Of a stretch of 64,000 bases of DNA, positions 27,101-37,083 are shown piece by piece. Position 1 is the stretch's first letter. Each line of letters opens with the position of its first letter. This DNA is from Dictyobacter arantiisoli (GTDB lineage Bacteria; Chloroflexota; Ktedonobacteria; Ktedonobacterales; Ktedonobacteraceae). The notes beneath the pieces are model-generated. The model had not been told where the DNA came from. It worked only from the letters and a program-made list of their open reading frames with translations, and did no database searches. The DNA lies in NCBI RefSeq assembly GCF_008326305.1, contig NZ_BIXY01000023.1, positions 17,200 through 81,199 on the forward strand, given 5' to 3'. Position numbers and translations under genes: made by a program.

Positions 27101-27318
27101 CCGCGTTGCACCCTCTGCTTCCGGACAGTATAGTGCATACCCCAACGACTGTGAAAAGCGAACGAGTTGCTCTGCTCCAGCCAATCACTCGTGAAAGCCT
27201 GTTCGCTTCCCTGATCGCCAAGAGAGAGGACATAGGTTTGTGTTTGCTCGGACCACCGAAGCTGAGAATGGGCATATCTGGGCATAGAGCGTACTTTCGG
27301 CGCGCTAACAAGAAGCAC
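24121..27318 (-). CDS. MalT-like LuxR family transcriptional regulator (STAND ATPase)
   Basis: 1065 residues from GTG 27318; ATG 27285 is an equally plausible start. The N-terminus (about 45-110) has a YWYAYRRLHGRIVKRYLGR segment recalling small DNA-binding domains seen in phylum relatives. Walker A PAGFGKTT lies at about 191-198 and a VLEDYQ Walker B-like site about 100 residues later. TPR-like helical repeats fill about 500-980. The C-terminal LuxR helix-turn-helix is LSPQERRVLRLLAEHRTNAE with INTVRTQVQSIYSKL. MalT-type proteins bind ATP and an inducer and activate promoters. The target is unknown; the adjacent dehalogenase gene is on the same strand downstream. Confidence 0.9.
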   Translation of the reverse strand: MLLVSAPKVRSMPRYAHSQLRWSEQTQTYVLSLGDQGSEQAFTSDWLEQSNSFAFHSRWGMHYTVRKQRVQRGSSYWYAYRRLHGRIVKRYLGRTADLTLARLEEISHLLENESEMPHRAFQPSQTTSLIHSLPDSLPAEDAFSSSHMEAHPLLRSKLSQPRLPVFLLDRPRLLSLLDTGRAGPLTLLSAPAGFGKTTLVSQWIAARRASSDFPPVAWVSLEVSENDPLRFWRYLIAACQAFQVDLTQVHRAFVVLTPQPPFLPVDLSGWLSILLNALIQAPAGGILVLEDYQVITEPTIHETLSFFLNHLPETLHVLMVTRADPPFSLASLRARNALIEVRTADLRFSQEETVILLHHSLPFPLDATIVQRLHAQLEGWGAGLHLAKLALQRATSSTEEVRTIALFFRNNASFQEYFVTEVLNLQSEPVRQFLLQTSLLPRLTASLCDAVTEQIHGQDMLAQLERTNMFLEQLDCEPQRDEAEARQWYRYHALFAEAMRHEARRRLSEDDLQQISARASRWYERYGFLHEAIDAALAARDYARTAMLLARFLEERILPGEVQEPQALLRWFKQLPEALLEQKPAFCLCYATALLLQSATWLPDASLLPLMEKILSMAERRCRAEQNLPKLGELFAFRALFALRQGEMRVAVTYARQALDWLPQTQDIWRGLSATIAATELVELGQFRLAHDGLEEACVRLAKTNNHLFRQVATIKLAQVYFELGEIQQAASLYRQALEAATSPLDENLTTPLANWRCTALLGMAALSYECNELERASQLLQEAKTFSQTYAFLHHEVSASLVLARVQQARGQVFVAQQQLADLLEHIAASQSRLVQDIQAAQARLALSAGDHLTLQHWALLRTPHTDFTQRTETDLLLARWLRTQGKEEEAYRQLEQTLLATQEAGHTRCVLEAMVEMALSALACKRKAEAQDMLREVLILALPNHPVRLFLDAGAQMAVLLRSLLSQIHDQPLLAYIRSLLLAFPAQQQTGMPALAAALVEPLSPQERRVLRLLAEHRTNAEIAEALVVSINTVRTQVQSIYSKLGVHKRSESLEVARDLKLL

Positions 27319-27469
27319 ATGGTGTTGCCTAACAATTGTAACCCAACAAATATAGCACAGCCTGGCCGGTTAGGCAACAAAAAGATGAGTTGCAACGCCG
27401 CCATTTTACTGGAATGCTTCGTGTTGTGCCTGATCCCCGCTCAGAGAGCAGGTTGAAGCTTAGCATTGT

Positions 27470-27712
27470 AAATTTCTCCGGCGGGCCATCTTCGTCTGCA
27501 AGCACGGTTTCAAACACCCCACGATGCAAATACAGGGCAACGACATCAGCAGGAGTAAACGCATCCATAGGTGAGGCAGTGAAGAACAGTTCGTAGATCA
27601 TCTTGCCACGCGAGGTGCCAATGGGAGCCTTGCTCTCGGTTACCGGATGTGTAGCGACGGCCGGTTCTGATGGATTGTGCCCGTTGAGGAAAAGGTTTTC
27701 TCCAATGGGCAC
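27470..27712 (-). pseudogene. Transposase fragment (IS remnant)
   Basis: The segment GKMIYELFFTASPMDAFTPA continuing DVVALYLHRGVFETVLADED resembles an internal part of transposases common in Ktedonobacteria. The frame runs on into sequence without resemblance (27329-27470), and the start and C-terminal catalytic part are missing. It lies between two regulator genes. Recognition is from memory; moderate confidence. Confidence 0.5.
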
Positions 27713-27718
27713 AAAACG

Positions 27719-29140
27719 TTACGCCAACAAGGGATGATGGCGGATGCTTTCGACGAAGGTCTGGGTGCGTTGATCACGCGGGAAGGCTTTGAGCAAGATT
27801 TGTTGATAATTGTAGAAACTTTGATTCAATAGACTTGAGTCAATTTCTTCTAACAGGGTGATGATGTTTTCAGCGACAGCGATGCTGGCGTCCCGTTCGT
27901 GCCGCCGGGCGTAAGCTTCCGCTAGCGGAACGAGTGTCAACACTCTGCGGTTGATCCATGTGGATGGCAAGAGCGATAGAGATCGTTCGAGATGTTCAAT
28001 CGCGCTACTATAATGTTTCAAATTAAGCATACAACTACCGGCAACCTGATACCATCTCGTCCGATCAAACTCTTCAGCGGGACCTAAGGCATCGAGGAAA
28101 GAGGAGGAGGCTTCAAGTTTGGCTTCGACACAATTGCCATCCTGTAATAGAGCCGCATTGTAGGCCCAGTCCGCCAGGAGATGCGCTCGCAGTCGCACCA
28201 GTTGCTCTTCCTGCTGCCCATTGATCAAGCGGAAGGAAGCTTCAATATGCTCGATGGCCTTGTCATAGTGTCCATGAGAATTAGCACTGATCGCTTGCCA
28301 GTTGAGATTCTGGGCAAGATTCCAGATGTCCGCTCCCTCAAGCGCGGCAATATGAGCCTGAGTATAGGCTCGTTGCGCCGCCTCAGTAGCTCCCTGATAA
28401 AATAAAGCCGCGCCAGTCAGATTGTAGAGGGCCGCGTAAAGGCTGGAACGGTATTCAGGAAGGATCAGATCGTGCGTTTGCTGAACGAGATAGAGTTGGG
28501 CCTGCGTGGCAACCAGTACTTCCGAGGGGCGCATGGTGTGAAAGCGTTTCCAGCCTTCGGCAACGCCCTGACGCATCGCGTTAGTAAGCTGTACCCGCTC
28601 ATCGATGGAAGTATGTCTGTCCGAGTTGGGAAGAATGTCTTTTAGTTGACCAATTTTTTGCCGCACTCCTACCGGCAATCCTTGCGCACTACGTAGGACG
28701 ACACGTAACGAATTGAGAACCTCATCCAGCGACCAGCCCGCCTCAAAGAGGGATGAGAGTTCGGTTGCATTGAGCGCTAACCATGTGCCAATATGCTGTC
28801 CTTGCGTGGAGTTGGCGCTGCGCTGATGCACCTGCTCCTCATAGGCGTGCGATCTATTGCCCGCTTGCAGCACTGGATGCGCAGCAGGTGTGGAGAGGGA
28901 AATATATGGCGCGGCCTGTGGGGCGGGGAGCTGGCTGGCTGGCTGATCCTCTTGTATCAGACCAAGTTCACAGGTAGTTTTACTAAAATACGCACAAAGA
29001 CGACGACGTGATTCCGCGTTGATAGGATAGTCATGCTCGGCACGCCACACCGTTGAGGCACCAATACCGGCGACATCCGCCAGTTGTTTGATGGTGAGAT
29101 TGTGCTGACGACGTGCGCTACGTAAGAGATGTGTACCCAT
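27719..29140 (-). CDS. XRE family regulator with TPR-like repeats
   Basis: 473 residues. The helix-turn-helix (about 7-60) reads LRSARRQHNLTIKQLADVAG followed by GASTVWRAEHD. The rest (about 130-460) is alpha-helical with TPR-like units such as AAQRAYTQAHIAALEGADIW and HYSSAIEHLERSLSLLP. Proteins of this layout are often quorum- or development-linked regulators that bind peptides through their TPRs; here the ligand is unknown. The ATG follows AGGGGG. The downstream gap (29141-29493) separates it from the divergent GH5 cellulase, so it could control that gene. Confidence 0.85.
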   Translation of the reverse strand: MGTHLLRSARRQHNLTIKQLADVAGIGASTVWRAEHDYPINAESRRRLCAYFSKTTCELGLIQEDQPASQLPAPQAAPYISLSTPAAHPVLQAGNRSHAYEEQVHQRSANSTQGQHIGTWLALNATELSSLFEAGWSLDEVLNSLRVVLRSAQGLPVGVRQKIGQLKDILPNSDRHTSIDERVQLTNAMRQGVAEGWKRFHTMRPSEVLVATQAQLYLVQQTHDLILPEYRSSLYAALYNLTGAALFYQGATEAAQRAYTQAHIAALEGADIWNLAQNLNWQAISANSHGHYDKAIEHIEASFRLINGQQEEQLVRLRAHLLADWAYNAALLQDGNCVEAKLEASSSFLDALGPAEEFDRTRWYQVAGSCMLNLKHYSSAIEHLERSLSLLPSTWINRRVLTLVPLAEAYARRHERDASIAVAENIITLLEEIDSSLLNQSFYNYQQILLKAFPRDQRTQTFVESIRHHPLLA

Positions 29141-31215
<2,075 letters not shown>

Positions 31216-31253
31216 TCTTACGCTGTACACCTGAGAAGCAAAACTTTTATCCT

Positions 31254-31304
31254 GCAGGATGGCATGACCCATTACAAAGGTCGTGCCATCCTGCATCGTT
31301 TTCC
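31254..31304 (+). terminator. Intrinsic terminator after the GH5 gene
   Basis: A 16-bp stem (31254-31269 with 31279-31294, one G-T pair) followed by atcgttttcctt. The remaining gap to 31518 shows no further gene. Confidence 0.75.
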
Positions 31305-31518
31305 TTTGCCGGAGCTTGCTTGAGATCGACAGAGTGCTGTCCTTTGGACGTGTACTTCTGCTGAAAATGTGAAGCTAGTCACAGCATTCCATGCGTGTAT
31401 CAATTAAAATCTATGTATACTCCAGATAATCCAATACTGATACGGCTAGCGAGACGAGAGTATAGCGAAGAGATGCACCAATAGCTCTATCAATAGTAAT
31501 ATATAAAAGGATACTCGT

Positions 31519-33168
31519 ATGGATAAACAGAAAAATAGTGGACAGTGGTTGACAGATAATCAGGTGAGCCGACGTAATTTTCTCTCGCTCTGCGCCGCCG
31601 GTACTTTACCTATTCTGCTGGGTGCCTGCCAGACGGCACCAACGGCTAATGCTAATCCAACTCCGACTGGAACAGCTACTAGCGCGGCGACAAAAGCGGC
31701 GCAACCTACTCCGACGAAGGCCCCTGTATTATCAGAACAAGATTGGTCAGAGCTTGGCAAGAAGCTGGCTGGTCCGCTGCTACGGCCGAATAGCGCTCAA
31801 TATGAGACTGCACATCAACTGTTTAATACACGCTTTGATACGATCAAACCGGCTGCTATTGCCTACTGCTCTTCACCCAAAGATGTCCAGACTTGCCTGG
31901 AGTTTGTGCGCAAGTTCAATTTGCCAGTCACGCCGCGTGCGGGTGGACATTCCTATGCGGGCTATTCAACCACCACGGGATTGTTGCTCGATGTGACCCG
32001 TATGAACTCTATTAGCATTGATGCCGTATCAGGCAATGCAACTATCGGAAGTGGCGCACGCCTGATCGATATTTATCAAGCGCTCACGCAGCACAATCGA
32101 ATCCTCCCTGGTGGCTCCTGTCCAACTGTTGGTATCTCTGGACTTACTATGGGTGGTGGCGTCGGCGTGATCGGTCGCAAATTTGGATTGACCTGTGATA
32201 ATCTGCTTTCCGCGCAGGTAGTTCTGGCGGATGGTCGCCTCGTCACCTGTGACGCACAGAACAACGCTGATCTTTACTGGGGCCTGCGTGGTGGAGGCGG
32301 TGGCAACTTTGGTATCGTCACCTCCTTCACCTTCCGCACCTATCCACTTAACACGCTCTCAATCTTTACCTTGAGCTGGTCATGGAGCAATGCCGCTGCT
32401 GTCCTGGATGCCTGGCAAAACTGGGCTCCCAGCGCGCCTGACGAACTATGGTCCAATTGCTTGCTCCTGACAAGTAGCGATGGTCAGGGAGATCCACTGG
32501 TACGCATTAACGGCGTCTATGTTGGCGATCTTGGTCCACTGAATACACTCTTGCAACAGGTCATTGATAAGGTCGGCGTCGCGCCAACTGGTCGCTATAG
32601 TAACACAACCAGCGTGCTGGATACCATGCTCTATGAAGCGGGTTGTTACAATAAAAGCATCGAAGCGTGTCGCTTACCCGGTATGGGTCCTCAGGGAAGC
32701 CTGCAACGCGACACCTCTAAAGCCAAATCGGATTATATTACCAGAAGATTATCCCAGCAGGGTATCAAAACGCTCGTCAACGCCATCGAGCAACGGCAGA
32801 TATCGCCAACCTCAGGCACGGCTGGCATCGGCATTGATGCTTTCGGAGGAAAAATCAATCAGGTCGCACCGGATGCCACGGCCTTTGTCCATCGCAACAC
32901 GCTCTTCTCGATTCAATATACCGCCACCTGGTCTCCGAACGATACGCAGAGAACCATTGCGGGCAATATTGGCTGGTTGGATCAGACCTGGCAGGGCATG
33001 CGTCCTTATGCCAGCGGTAGCGCCTATCAAAACTATATTGATCCCGACCTGTCTAACTGGCAGCAAGCGTACTATGGCAACAATCTGGCCCGCCTGCAAC
33101 AGGTCAAAGCCACCTATGATCCCAATAACCTCTTCCATTTCAAACAGAGTATCCCATTGAAATCATGA
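31519..33168 (+). CDS. Exported FAD-linked oxidase (BBE type, bicovalent flavin likely)
   Basis: 549 residues. The N-terminus SRRNFLSLCAAGTLPILLGA with Cys after LGA combines a twin-arginine signal and a lipobox, so a membrane-anchored lipoprotein is likely. The FAD domain has PRAGGHSYAGYS (His for 8-alpha linkage) and GGSCPTVGISGLTMGGGVG (Cys for a second flavin bond, as in glucooligosaccharide oxidase relatives). The C-terminus YDPNNLFHFKQS is the berberine-bridge-enzyme motif. Such enzymes oxidise sugars at C1 and make hydrogen peroxide. Its place beside cellulases suggests cello-oligosaccharide oxidation; this is an inference. Confidence 0.9.
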   Translation: MDKQKNSGQWLTDNQVSRRNFLSLCAAGTLPILLGACQTAPTANANPTPTGTATSAATKAAQPTPTKAPVLSEQDWSELGKKLAGPLLRPNSAQYETAHQLFNTRFDTIKPAAIAYCSSPKDVQTCLEFVRKFNLPVTPRAGGHSYAGYSTTTGLLLDVTRMNSISIDAVSGNATIGSGARLIDIYQALTQHNRILPGGSCPTVGISGLTMGGGVGVIGRKFGLTCDNLLSAQVVLADGRLVTCDAQNNADLYWGLRGGGGGNFGIVTSFTFRTYPLNTLSIFTLSWSWSNAAAVLDAWQNWAPSAPDELWSNCLLLTSSDGQGDPLVRINGVYVGDLGPLNTLLQQVIDKVGVAPTGRYSNTTSVLDTMLYEAGCYNKSIEACRLPGMGPQGSLQRDTSKAKSDYITRRLSQQGIKTLVNAIEQRQISPTSGTAGIGIDAFGGKINQVAPDATAFVHRNTLFSIQYTATWSPNDTQRTIAGNIGWLDQTWQGMRPYASGSAYQNYIDPDLSNWQQAYYGNNLARLQQVKATYDPNNLFHFKQSIPLKS

Positions 33169-33257
33169 AGGAAGATGTAGGCATCAGTTACATCCGATAC
33201 ATTTAAACATTTCTCCTCTATCAGTATATATTATTAACAGGCATTTGGGGATAAAAG

Positions 33258-34619
33258 TTAATGGAGAGGCGGGAAATAGCGGAAATCCATCCAGCCCCAC
33301 AGGTTCAAGCCAATTGAGAGACCGATCAGACCTTTATCGTACCAGGGCAGGCGTCCTCGATAGCCGAAAACAGCGAGCACAAAGAGGAAAGGAAGGATAT
33401 CCAGTACAAAGCGAAAGCCAAATTGATACCAACCAGTATTAAAGTAGAGCAGGATTGCTCCCAGCGGCAAGATGCATCCTCCCAGCATTCCCCACGGGAG
33501 CCAGGAGGATGGCTGCGCTAGAAAGACACGCACAGCCCTGTAGAGCGCTGGCATGGTCCAGAAGATGCTCGTTCCCCAGGGATTGAATTGCAGATAAGGC
33601 CAGATGGTCAGGAATTGTGGTGGCTGGATAAACATATAATACATGTTAGTGGATAAGAAGTGCAAGCTGAATTGTCCATAGGTATGCAGTCTGTAGCTTA
33701 GCCTGGGGCTGACGTTCATGCTGAGATAGCCAAAATCCAGGAGAGAACCAAAGCGGGCCAGATTGTAGAGGAGCATACCAGTGACAAAAGCGCCCAGCAC
33801 ACAGCTAAACGTGAGGACCTGCTGCCACATCAGACGCGGCTTCTGCCGTTCAGAGAGATAAATCAGAATGAGATAACTGGGAAAGGCCAACAGAACAGTA
33901 CTGCGTGAAAGGGCGGCCAATCCTAACCAGAGGGCAGCCAGCCAGCCACGGCGCGGACCGATCAATTCCAGCAGATAGCAGAGGAGAAAGGTAGTGGCGA
34001 TGACGTGCGCGAGAAACCAGACGCTGGCCTGCATGGTCACGAAAAACAATTCAGTGCCCAACGCAAAAAAGCTGAGGAGCCATGCGATGTGAGCAAAGGC
34101 CAGCACCGGAAGACGCTGTAGCACAAAAAACATCAGGACAATGTTGACAATCCCAAAAAATAGCGCGACGCCCAACGAGAGTTCCAGCTGATGGGTATAG
34201 TGAAAGATAGCGACCAGAGGCAGGAAGAAGACAGCTGGCAAGGGAGGAAACGCCACATACCAGTGTCCATGAAAAAAAGTATAATCGCCTGTACCACCTA
34301 CTGGCTGATTGATATAGAGATGTCCCTGCAACCAACCATTCGCGAGATAGATAAAATGTGATCCTGAGAAGGTGCCTGTCACATGCTGTACTGCCGAGAA
34401 ATAGTGGCGTAGGGCTGATGGTTGCGATGGTTGTGGGACAACCGGAAGCAGAGGAAGACGAAAGACATGGGTGAAGAGAGCAGTAATAATGTAGAACAAA
34501 GAGAGGCTGCCAATCAAGAGCAGAGGACGCCAGGACCAGAATGGGATATCGTGATCGCCTGACGAAGACGCCACATCGAGTTGCGTTCCAAGATAATTTT
34601 TATCATCCAATTGCTTCAT
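33258..34619 (-). CDS. Polytopic membrane protein, GT-C/GT39-like
   Basis: 453 residues with about 9-11 hydrophobic helices (SLSLFYIITALFTHVF, FLPLVAIFHYTHQLELSLGV, LLLAFPSYLILIYL). The first outer loop includes aromatic-rich YLANGWLQGHLYI and YTFFHGHWYVAFPP, as in lipid-linked sugar transferases of the GT-C fold; the catalytic DD/DE motif is not clear. GGGAGG abuts the ATG with no spacer, so the TTG at codon 4 (9 nt away) may be the true start. Role unknown, perhaps glycan assembly. It sits convergent to the BBE oxidase. Confidence 0.65.
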   Translation of the reverse strand: MKQLDDKNYLGTQLDVASSSGDHDIPFWSWRPLLLIGSLSLFYIITALFTHVFRLPLLPVVPQPSQPSALRHYFSAVQHVTGTFSGSHFIYLANGWLQGHLYINQPVGGTGDYTFFHGHWYVAFPPLPAVFFLPLVAIFHYTHQLELSLGVALFFGIVNIVLMFFVLQRLPVLAFAHIAWLLSFFALGTELFFVTMQASVWFLAHVIATTFLLCYLLELIGPRRGWLAALWLGLAALSRSTVLLAFPSYLILIYLSERQKPRLMWQQVLTFSCVLGAFVTGMLLYNLARFGSLLDFGYLSMNVSPRLSYRLHTYGQFSLHFLSTNMYYMFIQPPQFLTIWPYLQFNPWGTSIFWTMPALYRAVRVFLAQPSSWLPWGMLGGCILPLGAILLYFNTGWYQFGFRFVLDILPFLFVLAVFGYRGRLPWYDKGLIGLSIGLNLWGWMDFRYFPPLH

Positions 34620-34725
34620 CCTCCCAACTCACGCCAACATCCATAGAGCAAAGGAAAACAGTATCTGTAGCAGAAGTATAGCACACAAAAAAATGAATTA
34701 CATGTAGCAGCCGCCATTCACAGGC

Positions 34726-34830
34726 AATACCGCTCAAATACCGAGAATCATGATTGAGATACGTTTTTCGTCATTTGTGCTTTTCCCCTACATTCCTCGT
34801 TTTTGAGCGGCATTGCCCGTGAGGGATGTT
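34726..34830. repeat. Inverted pair related to the 122-bp repeat
   Basis: cattcacaggcaataccgct with ataccgagaatcatga is the reverse complement of part of the 5.3-kb repeat unit. gatacgtttttcgtcatttg and gagcggcattgcccgtgag then repeat it in direct orientation. It overlaps the 3' end of the next minus-strand gene by one base and may act as its terminator. Confidence 0.65.
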
Positions 34831-35282
34831 TAGGCTGAGCGGCGCTGGCGCAGTTCGGCGGCCAGTTCATATTTATTGGCAAAGACGCGTCCGCCACAGT
34901 AGACGTTGCGGCGCGCAAATGGCTCGGGCGTATCGCGTTGGAGGCGCTCGCGTACATTGGGTTTATGCGCACCCGGCGATTGATACCAGGCTTCATCCAG
35001 ACATAAACGATAGGCAGGATAATTAATCCAGGCAGGGATGGGCAGGTCATAGCGCAGGCTGAGATATTCGACCGAAGCAATACAAAAGACAGCCCAGCGT
35101 AGCTCGTGCTCGCTCGGATCATCAGGTAATTGTAATGGCTCCAACAGTAATTCCGCACGTTGCTCCGTAAAGTTGCCGAAAAAATCGTTCATAAAATTTC
35201 CCAGCGGCAACCACGGGTCCGCCCCAGCACAAATCTCCTGATAAGAAACTGCCATTGTCTGCAATTCGGTACACGTCTTCAT
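34830..35282 (-). CDS. Conserved hypothetical protein
   Basis: 150 residues from ATG 35282, preceded by GAGGTG at 5 nt. No domain is recognised. The protein is acidic with aromatic-rich segments (ADPWLPLGNFMNDFFGNF, IPAWINYPAYRLCLDEAWY) and ends in RQRRSA. Codon use looks like real coding sequence and there is no signal peptide. It ends at an inverted repeat. Function unknown. Confidence 0.55.
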   Translation of the reverse strand: MKTCTELQTMAVSYQEICAGADPWLPLGNFMNDFFGNFTEQRAELLLEPLQLPDDPSEHELRWAVFCIASVEYLSLRYDLPIPAWINYPAYRLCLDEAWYQSPGAHKPNVRERLQRDTPEPFARRNVYCGGRVFANKYELAAELRQRRSA

Positions 35283-35442
35283 CTGGACACCTCGCTCCTG
35301 TCTTCCTATTTGTATTGTAACATGCGGACCAATCATCCTGCGGCCAATTGACGATGAAACTTCCTGGATAAGCTCTGGTGTAACACTACATCTCTACAAT
35401 AAGGACGTCAAGCTAGCAAAAAATAAAATAGCTTACAGCATC

Positions 35443-35994
35443 TTAAAACAACTCGTCCAGCGTATCTTCGATTTGATAATGTTCTTTATAGGCATCATCG
35501 GGAATAAAGTGATCAACAATAGCCTGTGCTTGCTCGCGTGTTTCCACATTGAGCTGCTTGAGGAGCGCCTCAATATCAGACATATCCTTCTGCCGATAGA
35601 CCATCAGCTTCAAGGCCAGGATATATTCTTTGGATGGCAGATACACATGCAACTTCTTAAACGCACGCCAGAGAGATGCCTCTGGATTAGGGGCCATGTC
35701 CCGGATAAAATATGCCACATCATCGTTAATCCAGGTACGCTTCATCTTGTAGCGCTTCGCCACCGCATGCACAGCCGACTTGAAGGCCTTCGTTTCAGGG
35801 GTCGGATTGGTGGATGAATCACCTTCAATATCCATCAAGACCACATCGACATCTTCAGTTGACTCCCGATTATAGGCCAGAAAGAGCATCGCAACGCCAC
35901 CAACCACCATGACCCGCACCGGCATTTCAAAGCCTTGCACCTCCAACTCATCACCCAGTTCTTGCAAATACTGTTCAATTTCTTGCCTTTGCAC
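35443..35994 (-). CDS. Nucleotidyltransferase-fold protein (DUF6036/AbiEii-like)
   Basis: 183 residues. MVVGGVAMLFLAYNRESTED followed by VDVVLMD gives the GG...A plus D-x-D pattern of minimal nucleotidyltransferases (DUF6036, related to AbiEii toxins). YILALKLMVYRQKDMSDIEAL fits the following conserved helix with Lys and Asp-Ile. The start is GTG. Relatives act either as antitoxin/toxin enzymes or as uncharacterised proteins; no partner antitoxin gene is adjacent, so a toxin-antitoxin role is not supported. Confidence 0.7.
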   Translation of the reverse strand: MQRQEIEQYLQELGDELEVQGFEMPVRVMVVGGVAMLFLAYNRESTEDVDVVLMDIEGDSSTNPTPETKAFKSAVHAVAKRYKMKRTWINDDVAYFIRDMAPNPEASLWRAFKKLHVYLPSKEYILALKLMVYRQKDMSDIEALLKQLNVETREQAQAIVDHFIPDDAYKEHYQIEDTLDELF

Positions 35995-36168
35995 GCCGCC
36001 ATCGTCTCTCTTTCTTCACGTCTTACAGCACCAAAAAGCTACTCAAGGCAACAAGCATACGCTATACTCAAAGAGATCATCATTGCTGTGTTACAAATGG
36101 AAATCATGAGCGTCGCCCTGCTATTCTCTAGTATAAATCAATTACGACGAAAGGTGTATAGAATTACA

Positions 36169-36975
36169 ATGCAGTCTTCTTCTTCTGAATATGAAAAACG
36201 CGCACAGAGCCGTCAGAGGCTGGCATATGGAAAAGGTCGCTGGCAATACGGTGAATTATATCTTCCAAAAAGTACCGGACCACATCCCGTCGTCATATTG
36301 GTGCATGGCGGCTATTGGCGCAAAGCCTATGATTTGACGCTCATGCATCCGCTGGCGAAGAATCTGGCCCAACATGGATATGCGGTATGGAATATAGAAT
36401 ATCGTCGCGTCGGAAATACCGGAGGCGCGTGGCCCGGCACATTCCTGGATGTCGCGCAGGCCACCGATTATATATATGAAATCGCCTCTACTTATCAACT
36501 GGATACACAACGCGTCATCGCAGTGGGGCATTCGGCGGGGGGACATCTGGCTGGCTGGCTGGCGACGCGACCACAACTCTCCAAAGAGAGTCCACTGGCG
36601 ACTGCCACATCCCCTTTGCACCTGAGCGCAGTCGTCAGCCTCGCGGGCGTGGTCGATCTGGTACAGGCGTATCAACTGCATCTTAGCCACGACGCGGTAG
36701 TTGAACTGCTTGGGGACACGCCAGCAGCCGTACCGGAGCGTTACGCAGCCGCCTCGCCCGCCGCCCATCTCCCACTGGGCATTCCCCAGATCGTGGTTCA
36801 CGGAACCGCCGACAAGCATGTCCCTTTAATTGTCAGCCAGAATTATGCCCGTAAAGCGCACGCCGCTGGTGACCAGATCACCTATCTCGAAGTGCCCGAA
36901 GCCGACCATTTCACCATCATCGATCCCAATACAGACGCATGGCGACAAACCCTGGCCGCCATCCAGATGCGATAA
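36169..36975 (+). CDS. Alpha/beta hydrolase (esterase/kynurenine formamidase-like)
   Basis: 268 residues from ATG 36169; the frame is open further upstream to 35935 but that part overlaps the neighbouring gene. Motifs are VILVHGGYWR (oxyanion hole HGG), VGHSAGGHLAGW (nucleophile Ser), HGTADKHVP (Asp region) and EADHFTIID (His). This layout matches the BD-FAE/kynurenine formamidase type of esterases. Cytoplasmic. Ends at a terminator hairpin (37020-37055) shared with the convergent GH9 gene. Confidence 0.85.
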   Translation: MQSSSSEYEKRAQSRQRLAYGKGRWQYGELYLPKSTGPHPVVILVHGGYWRKAYDLTLMHPLAKNLAQHGYAVWNIEYRRVGNTGGAWPGTFLDVAQATDYIYEIASTYQLDTQRVIAVGHSAGGHLAGWLATRPQLSKESPLATATSPLHLSAVVSLAGVVDLVQAYQLHLSHDAVVELLGDTPAAVPERYAAASPAAHLPLGIPQIVVHGTADKHVPLIVSQNYARKAHAAGDQITYLEVPEADHFTIIDPNTDAWRQTLAAIQMR

Positions 36976-37019
36976 AACAGAAGTTACGCAGGTTCTATCA
37001 TAAATGTGTGAACGACCCA

Positions 37020-37055
37020 AGAGATGAGCGCGGGAAGGACAATGCGCTCATCTCT
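37020..37055. terminator. Hairpin between convergent genes
   Basis: Perfect 12-bp stem, agagatgagcgc (37020-37031) with gcgctcatctct (37044-37055), lying between the stop codons of the hydrolase and the GH9 cellulase. It has no clear T-run, so termination strength is uncertain. Confidence 0.6.
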
Positions 37056-37083
37056 CGTTGCAGAATCCTGTCTGGCTCAGGGA

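Noticed and set aside
35443..35994. Toxin-antitoxin system around the nucleotidyltransferase-like gene
   Set aside because: No AbiEi-like or other antitoxin gene is adjacent or co-directional.
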